Part shown: in pieces, positions 1 to 9,126 of the stretch
Numbering within the stretch: position 1 is the first letter of the stretch
Layout: every line of letters starts with the position of its first letter
Assembly: GCF_000429925.1 (NCBI RefSeq)
Contig: NZ_AUCU01000020.1
Location: 1 to 64,000, forward strand
DNA from: Desulfatirhabdium butyrativorans DSM 18734
Lineage (GTDB): Bacteria > Desulfobacterota > Desulfobacteria > Desulfobacterales > Desulfatirhabdiaceae
Direction of reading: 5' to 3'
DNA: 64,000 bases
The notes under the pieces: generated by a model
The model's input: only the letters and a program-made list of their open reading frames with translations
What the model was told of the DNA's origin: nothing
Databases searched by the model: none
Made by a program: the position numbers and the translations under genes

Positions 1-1006
1 AATAAAACTGCGGTCGATACCCTTTGAAAAACGGCGTGTGTCGGCCGCCTTCTTCCTTGCTCAGAATATACACCTCGGCCTTGAACTTCGTGTGCGGCGT
101 AATCGAACCGGGTTGTGCCACCACCTGTCCTCGCTCAACTTCCTCACGCTTGGTCCCTCGCAGCAATACCCCAATATTATCTCCGGCTCGTCCTTCATCC
201 AGAAGCTTGCGGAACATCTCCACTCCTGTGCACACCGTCTTCAGCGTCGGCCGTATTCCAACTATCTCTACCGTTTCCCCTACCTTGATGATCCCTCGCT
301 CCACCCTTCCGGTCACTACGGTGCCGCGGCCAGAAATGCTGAACACATCTTCGATTGGCATCAAAAACGGCTTGTCGATATCCCGCTTCGGCTCCGGAAT
401 AAACGAGTCGATTGCATCCATCAATTCAAATATGCACTTGGCCTCAGCGCTGTTCGGATCGTCACTCTCCAAGGCCTTTAGCGCGCTGCCCCGAATAATC
501 GGCGTGTCATCTCCGGGAAACTCGTATTTGGTCAAAAGCTCACGAAGCTCCAGCTCAACCAGTTCAATAAGCTCCGGATCATCCACCATATCGCATTTAT
601 TCAAAAATACCACTATCTTCGGTACCCCGACCTGGCGGGCTAGCAGAATATGCTCTCGCGTCTGCGGCATCGGCCCATCATCAGCAGCCACAACCAGTAT
701 GGCGCCATCCATCTGAGCAGCACCGGTAATCATATTTTTGATGTAATCCGCATGCCCCGGGCAGTCCACATGTGCATAATGGCGATTGGGCGTTTCATAC
801 TCAACATGGGCCGTCGCAATCGTTATGCCTCGCTCCTTCTCCTCGGGCGCCTTGTCAATCTGATCAAACGGAACGTACTGCGCCATCCCTCGCAACGCAT
901 TGTGCTTCGTAATCGCTGCGGTCAATGTCGTCTTCCCGTGGTCAATATGACCTATCGTCCCCACATTCACATGCGGCTTCTTGCGCTCATACTTTTCCTT
1001 TGCCAT
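1..1006 (-). CDS. tuf: Elongation factor Tu (5' part; 3' end outside window)
   Basis: Translation GTPase that delivers aminoacyl-tRNA to the ribosome. The start is ATG at 1006, preceded by a GGAGG-like site in AGACGATG context; the product begins [20 protein letters not shown] and continues with the P-loop GHIDHGKTT. About 335 residues are present of the usual 395-400, and the frame is still open at base 1, where it reads [17 protein letters not shown] and KGYRPQFY, typical of EF-Tu domain 2/3. It lies 73 bp downstream of four tRNA genes on the same strand, the arrangement of the E. coli tufB operon, so co-transcription with the tRNAs is likely. Identification is certain; only the C-terminal end is missing. 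Confidence 0.97.
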   Translation of the reverse strand, partial: MAKEKYERKKPHVNVGTIGHIDHGKTTLTAAITKHNALRGMAQYVPFDQIDKAPEEKERGITIATAHVEYETPNRHYAHVDCPGHADYIKNMITGAAQMDGAILVVAADDGPMPQTREHILLARQVGVPKIVVFLNKCDMVDDPELIELVELELRELLTKYEFPGDDTPIIRGSALKALESDDPNSAEAKCIFELMDAIDSFIPEPKRDIDKPFLMPIEDVFSISGRGTVVTGRVERGIIKVGETVEIVGIRPTLKTVCTGVEMFRKLLDEGRAGDNIGVLLRGTKREEVERGQVVAQPGSITPHTKFKAEVYILSKEEGGRHTPFFKGYRPQFY

Positions 1007-1078
1007 CGTCTTTCCTCCCGAAAAAAATCAACGTAACAATAAATCTGTTTGCTTTTTGGGGCAACAGTATCTGATAGA

Positions 1079-1155
1079 TGGAGCCCACGACCGGAATCGG
1101 ACCGGTGAACCTCTTCCTTACCAAGGAAGCGCTCTACCTACTGAGCTACGTGGGC
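1079..1155 (-). tRNA. tRNA-Thr (anticodon GGT)
   Basis: A complete cloverleaf of 77 nt can be folded. The acceptor stem is GCCCACG/CGTGGGC, the anticodon stem CTTCC/GGAAG encloses the loop TTGGTAA (anticodon GGT), and the T-arm contains GGTCCGATTCCGG. The 3' CCA is encoded. It is the last tRNA before tuf. Confidence 0.96.
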
Positions 1156-1214
1156 AATATGAGGAATGGATTATAAAACCATTTTATAGGGGAGTGGTCA
1201 TGTGCGCCAAGCCG

Positions 1215-1290
<76 letters not shown>

Positions 1291-1424
1291 ATCAAACCAC
1301 ACACCAATCTCTGAACACCCCAGTTTAGCCGGGGCAATCATTGACAAATAGTCATGTAGTCCATTTCTCGATGGAATGCAAGCGAGAATGATTCCATCTC
1401 CTACATTTGACTCTTGGTTTGGGA

Positions 1425-1509
1425 TGGTGGTGGGGGGAGGATTTGAACCTCCGAAGGCATCGCCGACAGATTTACAGTCTGTTCCCTTTGGCCACTCGGG
1501 AACCCCACC
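1425..1509 (-). tRNA. tRNA-Tyr (anticodon GTA)
   Basis: An 85-nt class II tRNA with a long variable arm. The acceptor is GGTGGGG/CCCCACC, the anticodon loop TGTAAAT gives GTA, and the T-arm contains GGTTCAAATCC. CCA is encoded. The position next to tRNA-Thr(TGT) matches the tRNA order ahead of tufB in E. coli. Confidence 0.96.
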
Positions 1510-1530
1510 ATAATTCATATGTTCTTCGCT

Positions 1531-1606
1531 TGGAGCCAGCGAAGGGATTCGAACCCCCGACCCACTGATTACAAATCAGTAGCTCTACCATCTGAGCTAC
1601 GCTGGC
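1531..1606 (-). tRNA. tRNA-Thr (anticodon TGT)
   Basis: A 76-nt cloverleaf with acceptor GCCAGCG/CGCTGGC, anticodon stem ACTGA/TCAGT and loop TTTGTAA (anticodon TGT). CCA is encoded. It is the first gene of the tRNA-tuf transcription unit; the A+T-rich stretch at about 1607-1700 should hold the promoter, but I cannot place it confidently. Confidence 0.96.
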
Positions 1607-2593
1607 TTGAATTCTTAGATTTAAAATCTGCTTCTTTTATCAACCCTTCAAAAGAAAAGCAAGGTTTTTTTGTGGTGAAAAATATCCATTTGCATTTCGA
1701 ATAGCAAACCATGATAACGCAGAAACCGCTTCATTTCATCTATTGCCATCTTCAATCATCCACTATTAAGGGCTGGCTTCTTTCAACACCCCGCTTTTTT
1801 ATGATAGCTTAGCCCCAATTATCACTCGTTCATATCAAAGCTTTGAATTATATCCATTATAAATTTCAATTTCAAGCAGTTTTTTCGAGTACCTTTCAGC
1901 CAACGCCTATCACTGAGCATCCTTATCCATCACAGGACCTGGGGCTTACCCCCTTCTGCGAATTACAAGCTCTCGCCACGGGACATCCTCAACAAACTTG
2001 ACATACGAAGGCTTTTCAGGCTACTTTTGTCTACCAAACAATACATAGCAGATCATAGCCACCTTTTATTAGGGGGCTATATATGCGCATCAGCCCCGTA
2101 TCTGAAAGCCACTTGGCGAAATTGTAACAAATCGCTCTTTCGCCAAATGGCGCTATATTACCGAGTCTTAAATGGCATTGACCTAGGCAATTTATTCTGA
2201 TTGTCAGTGATGAACCGTTATTCCGGCTGAAGCCGGAATCCAGTTTCGCTAATGCGGAATCCGGACAGGTGATCGCCCCAAGCTTTCACCTGGGTACGTT
2301 TCAGACACTGTTTTCTCCGCACTCAGCCAATACTTTGACTGAGTCTTAACATGTGAATGGTACGCTATTTTCTGTTGGAAAGAGTGAAACACCCGATCTC
2401 ATTCGGCTCGTTTGAGAGCACTTCGTTCATCGAGGGTACATCATCCTTGTTATTTAATTCGGCTGGTTTCTGTTTCTGCTCTCAATAGCCAAACCCATTA
2501 TCGTTGCGTTCTAAAGATAATTGTTCGACAATGAGTAGTCTTAAGCAATCCATCCGATTGTTATTTGTTGACCTATGAGCCAGGAGTTGCTTT
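1607..2593. other. Long intergenic region without a recognisable gene
   Basis: A stretch of nearly 1 kb between the divergent tRNA-tuf unit and mltD. It is A+T-rich and I see no credible coding frame. It contains two inverted repeats: TTGGCGAAA...TTTCGCCAA at 2113-2146 (9-bp stem, 16-nt loop) and the perfect TTCCGGCT-GA-AGCCGGAA at 2221-2238. The latter is followed by TCCAGT and resembles half of the repeat element at 17999-18121. A small RNA cannot be excluded but nothing specific supports one. Confidence 0.6.
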
Positions 2594-4504
2594 GTGAAAC
2601 GCTTCATCTTCTATTCGTTAAGGCAAGTTCCCGCAATATTTTCAACATGCATCATATTGAGCACATTTCTGCTGAGCGGTTGCACTAAAGCTACTCAATC
2701 GTCCAATATAATCGATGTATTGGACAAAGATCCGGGGTCAGCCTCCAATATTCAAATCAATCCCGAAAAAGCCAATTCTTCCGGAACTTCTGCCCGTTCT
2801 ACCCACCTTTCCTGGCTTCATAAAACATTTGTTGATGATGAGGATGAAGTTAATCGACCCATTGAAAACGACCCGATCGATTTTGGCATTGAAAATCAGA
2901 ATATCCTTGATGAAGCCCTCGACTATTGCCAATTGGCCCAGGATTTCTGGCAAAAAGGCAAACTGGACAACGCACTTCAAGCATTGGATTCGGCTTATGC
3001 TTTGATACTAAGAGTCAATGTTCAGGGAAGACCCCGGTTGATTCAGCAAAAAGACGATCTTCGCCACCTCATTTCCAAACGCATCATGGAAATTTATGCA
3101 TCGCGCAACGTCACCCGTCCACTCAACCATAATTCTATCCCTATGGTATTAAATCAATATGTACAAGCAGAAATCAACCTGATGACCAAAGGTGCTGAAA
3201 GGGACTTTTTCACAAATGCATATCAGCGCTCAGGTCGTTATCGGAAATGGATTGAAGAGCAACTGGTCAAGGAGGGTTTGCCGCCCGAGTTATCGTGGCT
3301 TCCATTGATCGAGAGTGGTTACAAGAGTACCGCATATTCTCCCGCACGCGCACTTGGGCTCTGGCAATTCATCGCATCAACCGGGTATCGTTTCGGGCTG
3401 AACAGGGACCAGTATATCGATGAAAGACTCGACCCATATAAATCAACAAAGGCTGCCATTGCCTATTTAAAGGAGCTTCACAGCCTTTTTGGTGACTGGG
3501 AAACTGTACTGGCCGCCTACAACTGCGGCGAAAATAAGGTCCTAAGAACCATTAGCGGGCAATGTATCAATTATCTTGATAATTTCTGGGATCTTTATGA
3601 AAAGCTTCCTCAGGAAACAGCAAGATATGTCCCCAGATTTATTGCTACCCTGCATATCATCTCTGATCCGGAAAAATACGGTCTTACAGGCATTACGCCG
3701 GAACCTCCTCTGGAATATGAAATCGTCGAAATTTACCGAAACATGCATCTGAAAAATGTCGCTCAAGCGACAGAAATACCGTTTGCGGCTCTTAAACTGC
3801 TCAATCCTGAATTGCGCTTGGATATCACCCCTTCTGAAGGTTACTCCCTGAAGCTTCCAACCGGAACCAAAGACATCCTTCTGGCAAAATTGGACGAAAT
3901 ACCGGATACAACCGAAATCCCCCCGGAAGTTCGACCTCAAGAAATCAAACATCCCACCCATGTTATCGCCAAAGGAGAAACTCTGCACACCATCTCCAAA
4001 AAATACCATGTTCCTGTTGTTGAACTGGCAAAATTGAATCATTTGAAGGTATCGAGCAAAGTTAAAACTGGCCAGCTCATCAATTTGCCTCAATCGACCC
4101 CCAAACAAACAACGATATCGGTTTCCAAAATTCCGTCTGAACCTCTAAAATCCAAGAAAACTGCGGCCAAAATTGAATCCAAATCTCCTGTGCAGCATGT
4201 CGTTCAGAAGGGTGAAAACCTTTTCAGTATTGCCAGCCGTTACGGCACGACAGTCCAGGCTATTCAAAGACTCAATAATATCAGTTCAAATAATCTGACA
4301 ATCGGCCAAGCCCTTCTGATTCCACCAGAGGTCGTCACCCCATCAAAGCCCCTTGTTGCCCTTAAAAAATATGAGGTCAAAAAAGGGGACAACCCCATTT
4401 CCATTGCCAATCGGCATAAAATGCCTGTTGATCGTTTCTTGAGCATCAACAACCTTACAGAAAAAAGCAAACTGTTCCCTGGACAGAAGGTATATGTGGA
4501 GTGA
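2594..4504 (+). CDS. mltD: Membrane-bound lytic murein transglycosylase D-like lipoprotein with three LysM repeats
   Basis: Cleaves glycan strands of peptidoglycan in the periplasm. The 636-residue product starts at GTG 2594, with AGGAG eight bases upstream. It has a lipoprotein signal peptide ending in LLSGC (lipidated Cys30). An SLT domain lies at about residues 205-330; the catalytic glutamate is in LPLIESGY (residue 240), followed by ALGLWQFI and AAYNCGENKVL. Three LysM peptidoglycan-binding repeats follow, at about 453-498, 533-578 and 590-636, each with the pattern V-x-KG(E/D)xLxxIAxx(Y/H). The domain order and length match MltD of Gram-negative bacteria. The gene stands alone, with no same-strand neighbour within 6 kb, and codon use appears like that of the neighbouring A+T-richer genes. 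Confidence 0.93.
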   Translation: MKRFIFYSLRQVPAIFSTCIILSTFLLSGCTKATQSSNIIDVLDKDPGSASNIQINPEKANSSGTSARSTHLSWLHKTFVDDEDEVNRPIENDPIDFGIENQNILDEALDYCQLAQDFWQKGKLDNALQALDSAYALILRVNVQGRPRLIQQKDDLRHLISKRIMEIYASRNVTRPLNHNSIPMVLNQYVQAEINLMTKGAERDFFTNAYQRSGRYRKWIEEQLVKEGLPPELSWLPLIESGYKSTAYSPARALGLWQFIASTGYRFGLNRDQYIDERLDPYKSTKAAIAYLKELHSLFGDWETVLAAYNCGENKVLRTISGQCINYLDNFWDLYEKLPQETARYVPRFIATLHIISDPEKYGLTGITPEPPLEYEIVEIYRNMHLKNVAQATEIPFAALKLLNPELRLDITPSEGYSLKLPTGTKDILLAKLDEIPDTTEIPPEVRPQEIKHPTHVIAKGETLHTISKKYHVPVVELAKLNHLKVSSKVKTGQLINLPQSTPKQTTISVSKIPSEPLKSKKTAAKIESKSPVQHVVQKGENLFSIASRYGTTVQAIQRLNNISSNNLTIGQALLIPPEVVTPSKPLVALKKYEVKKGDNPISIANRHKMPVDRFLSINNLTEKSKLFPGQKVYVE

Positions 4505-4641
4505 TGGTATACGAAGATCGTTTGACGGGCCTATTCAAGGTGTTGCTGTATCGGAGAAAGAAATATCTTCAAATGAAGCTGTGAATCCAAAAACCATATG
4601 AGATCAATCTGATTTATCCTCGATGAATTCTGATCAAATCG

Positions 4642-7272
4642 TCAGCCCTCCATGTGATCAGAAGAAAGCGCATAATTTCCGTCAATGAATTGTTTGGCAA
4701 GCACCTGGATGGCTTCGTCACTTTTCATGAGCATATCCATCTGACGGGTATACATCAGCAATCTTCCCAAGATATCGAGGCGCTCAACAATGTGCGCAGA
4801 AGTATCCTTGGCATATCGCGCATTGACCCTGTCACCCATTACTTCGCACAGAAAACCATAATGCTCCAGAATCACAGCGATGCATCGCGCCCTTCTTTCT
4901 CTCCGCAACGCATCTGCTGCGCCTCCCTTGAACTGAAAATGGACATAATTCTTTGCTGCGGTTTTTCCGCAATAAGCATCCAGAATACTGTAATGATACC
5001 CCACTCGTGAGCTGAAATTCAGATATTTATTGGAAATAATAGCATAGCTCTTGTCTCCGAACCGTTCTGTTGTCATGTTGGGTGGATCCAGCAATTGCCT
5101 GCTCATGACGGAAAAAAAGCCGGACAACTCAATAGGACGTGGTTCAGCCATTTGAAATTCATGTCTGGACATCCCGGATAGCAAGGCGCGAAATGGGACC
5201 GAAGTAATTTCATCGATTTTCACTCGCGGCGATGATGAGCGATCTGGTGACACCCCGCCGCCCAAATCGACAATATACAAATCGAGCGGGATTCCTGAAA
5301 CCAATTTCAGCGCCACGTTCCATTTATCCGAAGCCTGATCCGACAGATGGAAAATTTCGCCGTAGGAGAGCTCATGCAAATATCGCATGATATCGTGGAT
5401 CGTTCTGCAATTGGTTGAAGTAAATTGATCCGATTTGGGGTCAACCAGGTTCAGCGGGATGATCCATCGCGCTCGGCTGTTGAGCATTTCATACACCGGG
5501 GAAGATTTCATGAAGGCGCCGCAATCTTCACGGTATTCCGCCAATTCCGTTACCTCTCCTCGATATACCCGACCACGCAAGGCATCAACGGTAACCATTT
5601 CCCCTTGTTGAATGGTTTGGGTGGCGCCTCTGGCATTCATCAACGTTGGAACCCGGTATTCACGGCATATCGCAGCCATGTGTCCTGTCATGCTGCCTGC
5701 ATCGGCAATAACGCCCTGGACTTTCGGCAACACCAGCACATACTGCGGTGAGCTGTTGGGCACAACCAGAATGGCGCCCTCGGGGAAATCGGCCATATCC
5801 GAAAGACTTCTAACGATCACAGCCTTTCCGATACCGATACCTGGATTGGCGATTTCAGCCCCTTCGATCAACACCTCATACCCATCAGATGGGGGGGGAT
5901 CGAGTGGCGAGTTCTTGTCCGTCTGGGCCTCGATTTTCAATGGTCTGCTTTGTAAAATAACGATTCTCCCATCCGGATCGATTGCCCACTCCACATCCTG
6001 GGGACATCCAAAATGCGCTTCCAGTTTCATGCCATATTCTGCAAGCTTCAAAACCTGATCTTCGCTTAGGCAGGCTTTTTTCCGGAGTTCATCCGGCACC
6101 GCCTCTTCAATAAGCTTTCCGGCCTCATCAGCAATCAGCTTCACCGTTTTATCGGCAATCTTTTTTTCCTTCAGCCACAAGGCTGGTTCGCGTTCCACCC
6201 GAAACATATCCGGCTCAATTCTGCCGTCCACAACATAGGGCCCCAACCCCCAGAGGGCATGAACAATGATCTGGTTTGATGAGGCATCAAAAGGATGCCG
6301 GGTATACATCACACCGCTTATCACAGATGAAATCATTTCCAGACAAGCCACGCTCATTGCCGCATCCTGGAAAGGGATACCCATATGTTGCCTGTAGGAA
6401 ATGGCGTTTTCGGAAAACAGACTGGCAACGACATGTTTATATTCGGCAAGAAGTCGATCCCTCGTCACGTTCAATACGCTCAGGTACTGGCCAGCAAAGC
6501 TCATCTCGGTATCTTCACCCAGCGCCGAACTTCTCATGGCAACGCGCATGCGTTCGCGATCCACACCGACATCCTGGGACAACCAATCGAAGGCATCCAA
6601 GAGATGACAGGCGATTTCTTCGGGAAGTTCGGTGCGCCCAAGCGCCTCCTGTATCGCTCGGCTGACATCCATCACGGTTTCCGGCTGAATGACATCGAGT
6701 TTTTCCTTTTCTTTACGTATGAAAGGATAGAGCGACTCCGATTCTACCCATTTTCGGAAAACGGCTGTCGTAATCGCAAAACCTCTGGGTATAACAAGAC
6801 CGACGTGATTGCATATTTCCGCCAGATGGGCGCTTTTACCTCCGACACACCCATACTTGCCAGAATCGATCTGGGGATAAAACAAGATGTCCTCCTCGCA
6901 TAACGGCAAGCTGGCGGAGGCTTCCGATATATCCAATTCCCGTGTTATAGCATCAAGCGTTTGATACAGTTCTGGATATTTCCTTCCACTCAGGATTTCG
7001 AAACTTCGTATCATGCGACCGGTATGAAACGTGATTTTGATACATTGTGAGCGAAGCCATACGAGGCCAAATACGGTTTTCCCTTTCAGCTTTTCTTCAA
7101 TATCCGAAAGGATATTCAAAAGCTGCGCATTCGAATCCAGAAGTATTTTAAAGTGGATATATTTTCTTCGAAAGGAGCCGACAATACCTGCGGAATCAAC
7201 GACCAGCCGTGAAGGCCGCAATTTTTGGTGAAGGAGTGATTTGATTCGGTGAATAATCATATCAAAAGACAC
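4642..7272 (-). CDS. PEP synthase/PPDK-like protein with non-standard C-terminal domain
   Basis: Member of the PEP-utilising enzyme superfamily (876 residues). After about 130 N-terminal residues of unknown type comes a pyruvate phosphate dikinase ATP-binding domain (GGKSAHLAEI near residue 140, then MRVAMRSSALGEDTEMSFAG and VYTRHPFD-like MYTRHPFDASS). A swivelling phosphohistidine domain follows, with AGSMTGHMAAICREYRVPT (His531 by position). The region from about residue 600 to the end does not show the PEP/pyruvate-binding TIM barrel of PpsA or PPDK; instead it contains an uncharacterised segment with FSSRVGYHYSILDAYCG and KGGAADALRRERRAR. It could be a phosphotransferase acting on another acceptor. 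It is the last gene of a minus-strand row after the TauE cluster, separated from the upstream gene by a repeat element. Confidence 0.75.
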   Translation of the reverse strand: MSFDMIIHRIKSLLHQKLRPSRLVVDSAGIVGSFRRKYIHFKILLDSNAQLLNILSDIEEKLKGKTVFGLVWLRSQCIKITFHTGRMIRSFEILSGRKYPELYQTLDAITRELDISEASASLPLCEEDILFYPQIDSGKYGCVGGKSAHLAEICNHVGLVIPRGFAITTAVFRKWVESESLYPFIRKEKEKLDVIQPETVMDVSRAIQEALGRTELPEEIACHLLDAFDWLSQDVGVDRERMRVAMRSSALGEDTEMSFAGQYLSVLNVTRDRLLAEYKHVVASLFSENAISYRQHMGIPFQDAAMSVACLEMISSVISGVMYTRHPFDASSNQIIVHALWGLGPYVVDGRIEPDMFRVEREPALWLKEKKIADKTVKLIADEAGKLIEEAVPDELRKKACLSEDQVLKLAEYGMKLEAHFGCPQDVEWAIDPDGRIVILQSRPLKIEAQTDKNSPLDPPPSDGYEVLIEGAEIANPGIGIGKAVIVRSLSDMADFPEGAILVVPNSSPQYVLVLPKVQGVIADAGSMTGHMAAICREYRVPTLMNARGATQTIQQGEMVTVDALRGRVYRGEVTELAEYREDCGAFMKSSPVYEMLNSRARWIIPLNLVDPKSDQFTSTNCRTIHDIMRYLHELSYGEIFHLSDQASDKWNVALKLVSGIPLDLYIVDLGGGVSPDRSSSPRVKIDEITSVPFRALLSGMSRHEFQMAEPRPIELSGFFSVMSRQLLDPPNMTTERFGDKSYAIISNKYLNFSSRVGYHYSILDAYCGKTAAKNYVHFQFKGGAADALRRERRARCIAVILEHYGFLCEVMGDRVNARYAKDTSAHIVERLDILGRLLMYTRQMDMLMKSDEAIQVLAKQFIDGNYALSSDHMEG

Positions 7273-7306
7273 ATCCCGTCATTTCAGTAATCTGTAGGAT
7301 TTTAGG

Positions 7307-7393
7307 TAGTTCCTGAACGAAAACCCCGTTTTTGGAACAGCAGGCCCGCAGGCGTCGTACTACTCCGAATAGGGGGTTTTTGTTCAGGAACTA
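7307..7393. repeat. Dispersed repeat element, copy A (perfect 12-bp terminal inverted repeats)
   Basis: The ends TAGTTCCTGAAC (7307-7318) and GTTCAGGAACTA (7382-7393) are exact inverted copies. The inner sequence also has the family features AAACCCC and CAGCAGGCCCGCAGGCG near the left end and GGGGGTTTTT near the right end. Related copies lie at 38765-38925, 46181-46265, 57503-57591 and 58583-58668. The right end supplies the TAG stop codon of the gene at 7391-8329. Confidence 0.8.
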
Positions 7394-8329
7394 TGTATTG
7401 TCTTCTTGTACGGACGAATCGCTCAATGATAACCGCAATGAAGTCAGCAACTCTTCCCTTTTCAACCGGGCAATGCCCCCCCCCTGCCAAGCCAACGGGG
7501 AAGGTATTCTGGCGATTGCATCGGTTTCATTGACGGAAATCACGATCGCTTCATCCATTTTGATTTCCCGCTGATCCAAAATATCGATCGCCTGTCCTAC
7601 AGAAACCCCTTGCCTTGTGCCAAGAGAAAAAGCAACATGTAACTCATCGGCCTGCTTTTTCTTCATGTATATTTCGGCCTTCCCTTCCTGGGCGAACAGC
7701 TTCGCTATTTTGCAAGACAGAAGATAATTGCAGCCCAAAATCACCAGCAACATCGGCATCATAAGCATCAGGGCGGGTTTGATGGAAATGCCCCACATTC
7801 GCTCAAGATATGAGCCATGCCCTTTTTTTCGGCTGAGCTCGTCCGGATAGACATGCACGATTACATCCAGACCTGGATGATGCGCAGAACCCAGCTTGTC
7901 TCCGATCCGAATGCGATACGTTCCGGAATCCATTTCCACAGAAGGCTGAACCGTGGCTCTCCACATAGCGTTACCCAACATATACCCTCGAAAGACTTCC
8001 TGAAATTCGAATTGAATATCTGAACTTGAAACCTGTGCAGTCAATTGGTTGATGGTAGAAGCCTGCTCGGGCATCGGCCCCGTCAGAAAAACCGTCTCAC
8101 CTCTTACCACATGGAATTCCGATCCCTTGACCAGGAACCTGGAGATCAGGTGATCTATCAGAACAATGGCTATGAGAAAAAAAAGGATGGCGCCGATCAC
8201 GCCGATCCGCTGACGCCATACCATCCATACTTGACGATCCATGGCCGTATCTCCCATGAAGGGTTTCATCTGGCTATCCCGCTTCACTGGATAGGATTCC
8301 GGCAACTTCATTTCAAGAACATTCCCCAT
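7391..8329 (-). CDS. Unknown two-TM membrane protein near TauE-type exporter
   Basis: I do not recognise a named family. The 312-residue protein has a cytoplasmic N-terminus, a transmembrane helix at about residues 42-64 (GVIGAILFFLIAIVLIDHLI), and an extracytoplasmic region of about 115 residues that looks beta-rich (GETVFLTGPM, SGTYRIRIGDKLG). A second helix follows at about 182-206 (ALMLMMPMLLVILGCNYLL), then a cytoplasmic C-terminal domain of about 105 residues containing SLGTRQGVSVGQAIDILDQ and VISVNETDAIARIP. The gene follows the lipoprotein and TauE genes on the same strand and probably belongs to that transcription unit. Its TAG stop is embedded in the end of repeat copy A. Confidence 0.7.
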   Translation of the reverse strand: MGNVLEMKLPESYPVKRDSQMKPFMGDTAMDRQVWMVWRQRIGVIGAILFFLIAIVLIDHLISRFLVKGSEFHVVRGETVFLTGPMPEQASTINQLTAQVSSSDIQFEFQEVFRGYMLGNAMWRATVQPSVEMDSGTYRIRIGDKLGSAHHPGLDVIVHVYPDELSRKKGHGSYLERMWGISIKPALMLMMPMLLVILGCNYLLSCKIAKLFAQEGKAEIYMKKKQADELHVAFSLGTRQGVSVGQAIDILDQREIKMDEAIVISVNETDAIARIPSPLAWQGGGIARLKREELLTSLRLSLSDSSVQEDNT

Positions 8330-8396
8330 GACTTCTCTTTTCCGGGTGCGTTGTCTTCAACACCATTAAGACGATTATTCCAATTCGAGAATGCAT

Positions 8397-8418
8397 GGGG
8401 CGATCTTTTGATCGCCCC
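8397..8418 (-). terminator. Perfect hairpin between lipoprotein and two-TM genes
   Basis: A perfect 9-bp stem GGGGCGATC/GATCGCCCC encloses a TTTT loop. It lacks a clear T-tract on either side, so it may be a processing or attenuation structure and not a strict intrinsic terminator. Confidence 0.45.
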
Positions 8419-8470
8419 ACAAATGAATTCCTGTCTCATCACGGCCGCCAGGATGACAAGCAGCCTGAAA

Positions 8471-9079
8471 TCACTTCCTGTAAATATCGGTTTTGGATAT
8501 ATTCATTAATCTCCGCGCCTTGCCTTCCTCCTTATAATAAATCCTGACCTCATCACCGGCATCCCATGTCGCATCAGGAAGGCTGAAATATTCGTCCGGC
8601 AGCGTAAAAGTTGTCAGAATCTTTTGCCTCGAACTGTATACAGTGATCTGCTTCTTGTTGCGATCCACCACAGGAAATTTTTTGGCTTTTCCGGTTTCGG
8701 TATCCATTACCAACGGATGGTTCCTGCCAATGTTGTCTTGCTCATCGATCAGGGAATAATCGATCGTTTTAAAATTCTTGGAGACCGGATCAAAGATAAT
8801 GATCTGCTTGTTTTTCGTATCGAGCTTCATTCGAAGGCCTGCTTTCGGTTCGGCCCCCATTTCATTGGGATCTGATGGAATCTGGTACGTAACCGGAGGC
8901 AAATGGTTGTAATCCGGATTACGGACTTCGTGCTTGACATCCCGTATCATGGTGACCAGCCCTTTTTCCTTGTCATAGGCGATCACCCTTCCCTGATCGA
9001 CTTTACCAAGCTCGGTACATCCCAGAAGACTCAAACACCAGCCAATCACCAAAATCATGGGTATATATCTTTTGAGCAT
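8471..9079 (-). CDS. Unknown lipoprotein of the TauE-exporter cluster
   Basis: A 202-residue secreted lipoprotein. I chose ATG 9079 over the upstream frame extension because GGGAGGA lies seven bases before it and a signal peptide then begins at the N-terminus (MLKRYIPMILVIGWCLSLLGC, lipidated Cys21). The mature part is hydrophilic and appears to be beta-rich, with repeated short elements such as GRVIAYDKEKGLVTMIRD and NKKQITVYSSRQK. It may correspond to a DUF (possibly DUF4881) seen in sulfate reducers, but that assignment is from memory and weak. It sits directly downstream of the TauE-type gene (48 bp), so a role in the same envelope function is inferred. Confidence 0.75.
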   Translation of the reverse strand: MLKRYIPMILVIGWCLSLLGCTELGKVDQGRVIAYDKEKGLVTMIRDVKHEVRNPDYNHLPPVTYQIPSDPNEMGAEPKAGLRMKLDTKNKQIIIFDPVSKNFKTIDYSLIDEQDNIGRNHPLVMDTETGKAKKFPVVDRNKKQITVYSSRQKILTTFTLPDEYFSLPDATWDAGDEVRIYYKEEGKARRLMNISKTDIYRK

Positions 9080-9126
9080 ATATGGATCCTCCCTCAACGG
9101 AAAGTGGTTTGTGTATGCATGCCACA

